A DNA stretch of 64,000 bases, taken from an uncultured Christensenellaceae bacterium. GTDB taxonomy: Bacteria > Bacillota > Clostridia > Christensenellales > UBA3700. A program made the position numbers and the translations under genes. The stretch covers positions 1 through 64,000 of the forward strand of contig CAJUMY010000002.1 of NCBI GenBank assembly GCA_910587685.1, read 5' to 3'. Below, piece after piece: positions 63,073 through 64,000 of this stretch; position 1 is the first letter of the stretch, and each line of letters begins with the position of its first letter. The notes beneath the pieces are model-generated. The model made no database searches and was not told the DNA's origin. It saw only the letters and a program-made list of their open reading frames with translations.

Positions 63073-64000
63073 ATGTTAGGACTTGCGCTTGAGGGCGGAG
63101 GCGCTAAAGGCTCGTTTCAGGCGGGACTCATGAGAGCGCTTCTCGATCACGGATACGTATTCGACGGCGCCGTCGGCAGTTCGATAGGCGCTCTGAACGC
63201 AGCTATGCTCGTGCAGGGCGATTTTGAAAAGAGTTACGAGATATGGAACAATATGGAGTTTTCGAAACTTTTCGATTTCGAGGACGAATATGCTGAAAAG
63301 ATAGCGAAGATGGAACTCGACAGAGAGACCGTCAAGTATTTTCTCGTAAAGCTCGGCGAGGCTATCAAAAACAGAGGTCTCGATACTACTAAGATAAAGA
63401 AACTCATAGATTACTATATCGACGAGGAGAAGATAAGGAATTCGTCGATGGACTACGGACTTATGACCGTGTCGCTCGAGGGAAAGAGCAAGGAGATAAT
63501 CAAACCTTATCCGCTATTCAAGGAAGATATTCCTTACGGTAAGATAGCGGACTATATCATGGCGAGCGCCAACTTTCCGGGATTCAAGCGTCACACTATC
63601 GACGACAAGGCGTATAGAGACGGCGGACTCTACGACAATCTGCCAATCAATATGCTGATAGATAAAGGCTACGACGATATAATCGCGGTACACCTTCGCG
63701 GATTCTTTTCGCCGAAGAAAAAGCCTAAGGATAAGAACGTCAATATTAAATACATCATTCCGTCTGAAAAGCCGGGAAGGATGCTCGACTTTAATAACGC
63801 GTCTGTCAATAGAGGGCTCACTATGGGTTACTTTGACGGCATGAGGTTCATAAAAGGTTATATCGGAAAGCTCTATTATATCGACGATATCCGCGACTAT
63901 AAGGTCTTTGACGATAAACTGCTCAGTTTGAGCGACGAGTTTTTCATTGAGATGAGCGGCGTCCTCGGCGTCAACTATTATCCCAATAAGCTCGTCAATA
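63073..64000 (+). CDS. Patatin-like phospholipase, cut by the window end
   Basis: The frame is open from ATG 63073 (GGAGG 7 nt upstream; an ATG at 63067 is too close to the ribosome site) to the last base. The visible 309 residues show the oxyanion loop GGGAKG (8–13), the nucleophile elbow GSSIG (Ser near residue 37) and the catalytic Asp in DGGLYDN. Patatins are serine acyl hydrolases of phospholipids or neutral lipids. No signal peptide is present. The C terminus lies outside the window. Confidence 0.92.
   Translation, partial: MLGLALEGGGAKGSFQAGLMRALLDHGYVFDGAVGSSIGALNAAMLVQGDFEKSYEIWNNMEFSKLFDFEDEYAEKIAKMELDRETVKYFLVKLGEAIKNRGLDTTKIKKLIDYYIDEEKIRNSSMDYGLMTVSLEGKSKEIIKPYPLFKEDIPYGKIADYIMASANFPGFKRHTIDDKAYRDGGLYDNLPINMLIDKGYDDIIAVHLRGFFSPKKKPKDKNVNIKYIIPSEKPGRMLDFNNASVNRGLTMGYFDGMRFIKGYIGKLYYIDDIRDYKVFDDKLLSLSDEFFIEMSGVLGVNYYPNKLVN

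Overview
The window looks like chromosomal DNA of an uncultured Clostridia-type Bacillota. The signs are HprK, a DtxR-type repressor, an rpmE–DUF1385/prmC–prfA cluster, Gram-positive lipoproteins, GGAGG ribosome sites, near-consensus TTGACA-N17-TATAAT promoters and a CRISPR array with a type II-like repeat. The species cannot be named from the sequence.

Left chromosomal arm (1–30.8 kb). This holds two MATE exporters, a PI-PLC lipoprotein, a BspA-like leucine-rich surface lipoprotein, murC, a MacB/FtsX-type ABC transporter, an MDR oxidoreductase and rpmE. A DUF1385–PrmC fusion is followed by prfA, the release factor that PrmC methylates. Next come a DRE-TIM acyl-CoA lyase/synthase, a small P-loop protein, thrC, a DtxR-like repressor and a HAD phosphatase coupled to hprK. 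Several loci are decaying: a polymorphic-toxin-like gene with two in-frame stops beside an intact immunity-like gene, an AbrB–ABC–permease operon with frameshifts, and a GrpB fragment.

Integrated element (about 30,903–50,226). A tRNA-Ser(UGA) gene is split at its 7-nt anticodon loop. Its 3' half is at 30,845–30,902 and its 5' half at 50,227–50,267, and the halves rejoin with a perfectly paired acceptor stem. Neither junction rebuilds the tRNA; instead the element carries a different, complete tRNA-Ser(UGA) just inside its right end. Both ends carry repeated TTGTAGAA words that look like integrase arm sites. Inside are a nucleotidyltransferase-fold protein, a YhcG/DUF1016 nuclease, an 852-residue protein with an RDR/YonO-like DxDxD signature expressed from a predicted leaderless promoter, a DUF6291-like protein, an oriT-like hairpin and HxHxH relaxase, TnpV, a small DNA-binding protein, an excisionase, an integrase, a second tyrosine recombinase, a two-gene helicase/methyltransferase restriction–modification system, and an AAA ATPase–KwaB–KwaA operon. 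A relaxase with no visible mating-pore genes suggests an integrative and mobilizable element with phage-defence cargo.

The most striking system is at 41,603–41,781. Two inverted 12-7-12 recombination sites lie between the second recombinase and the restriction–modification genes. They enclose a consensus promoter that now points away from those genes and a terminator that now blocks read-through into them. This has the architecture of an invertible phase-variation switch, drawn here in the OFF position.

Right chromosomal arm (50.2–64 kb). A short CRISPR array without cas genes abuts the tRNA 5' half. It is followed by a HEPN-like small protein, a YbaK deacylase, two membrane proteins, a TetR regulator with an acetyltransferase, a YgiQ radical SAM protein, a GH20 hexosaminidase, a GNAT–SLOG gene pair, a CDF metal exporter, small secreted proteins and a patatin phospholipase cut by the window end.
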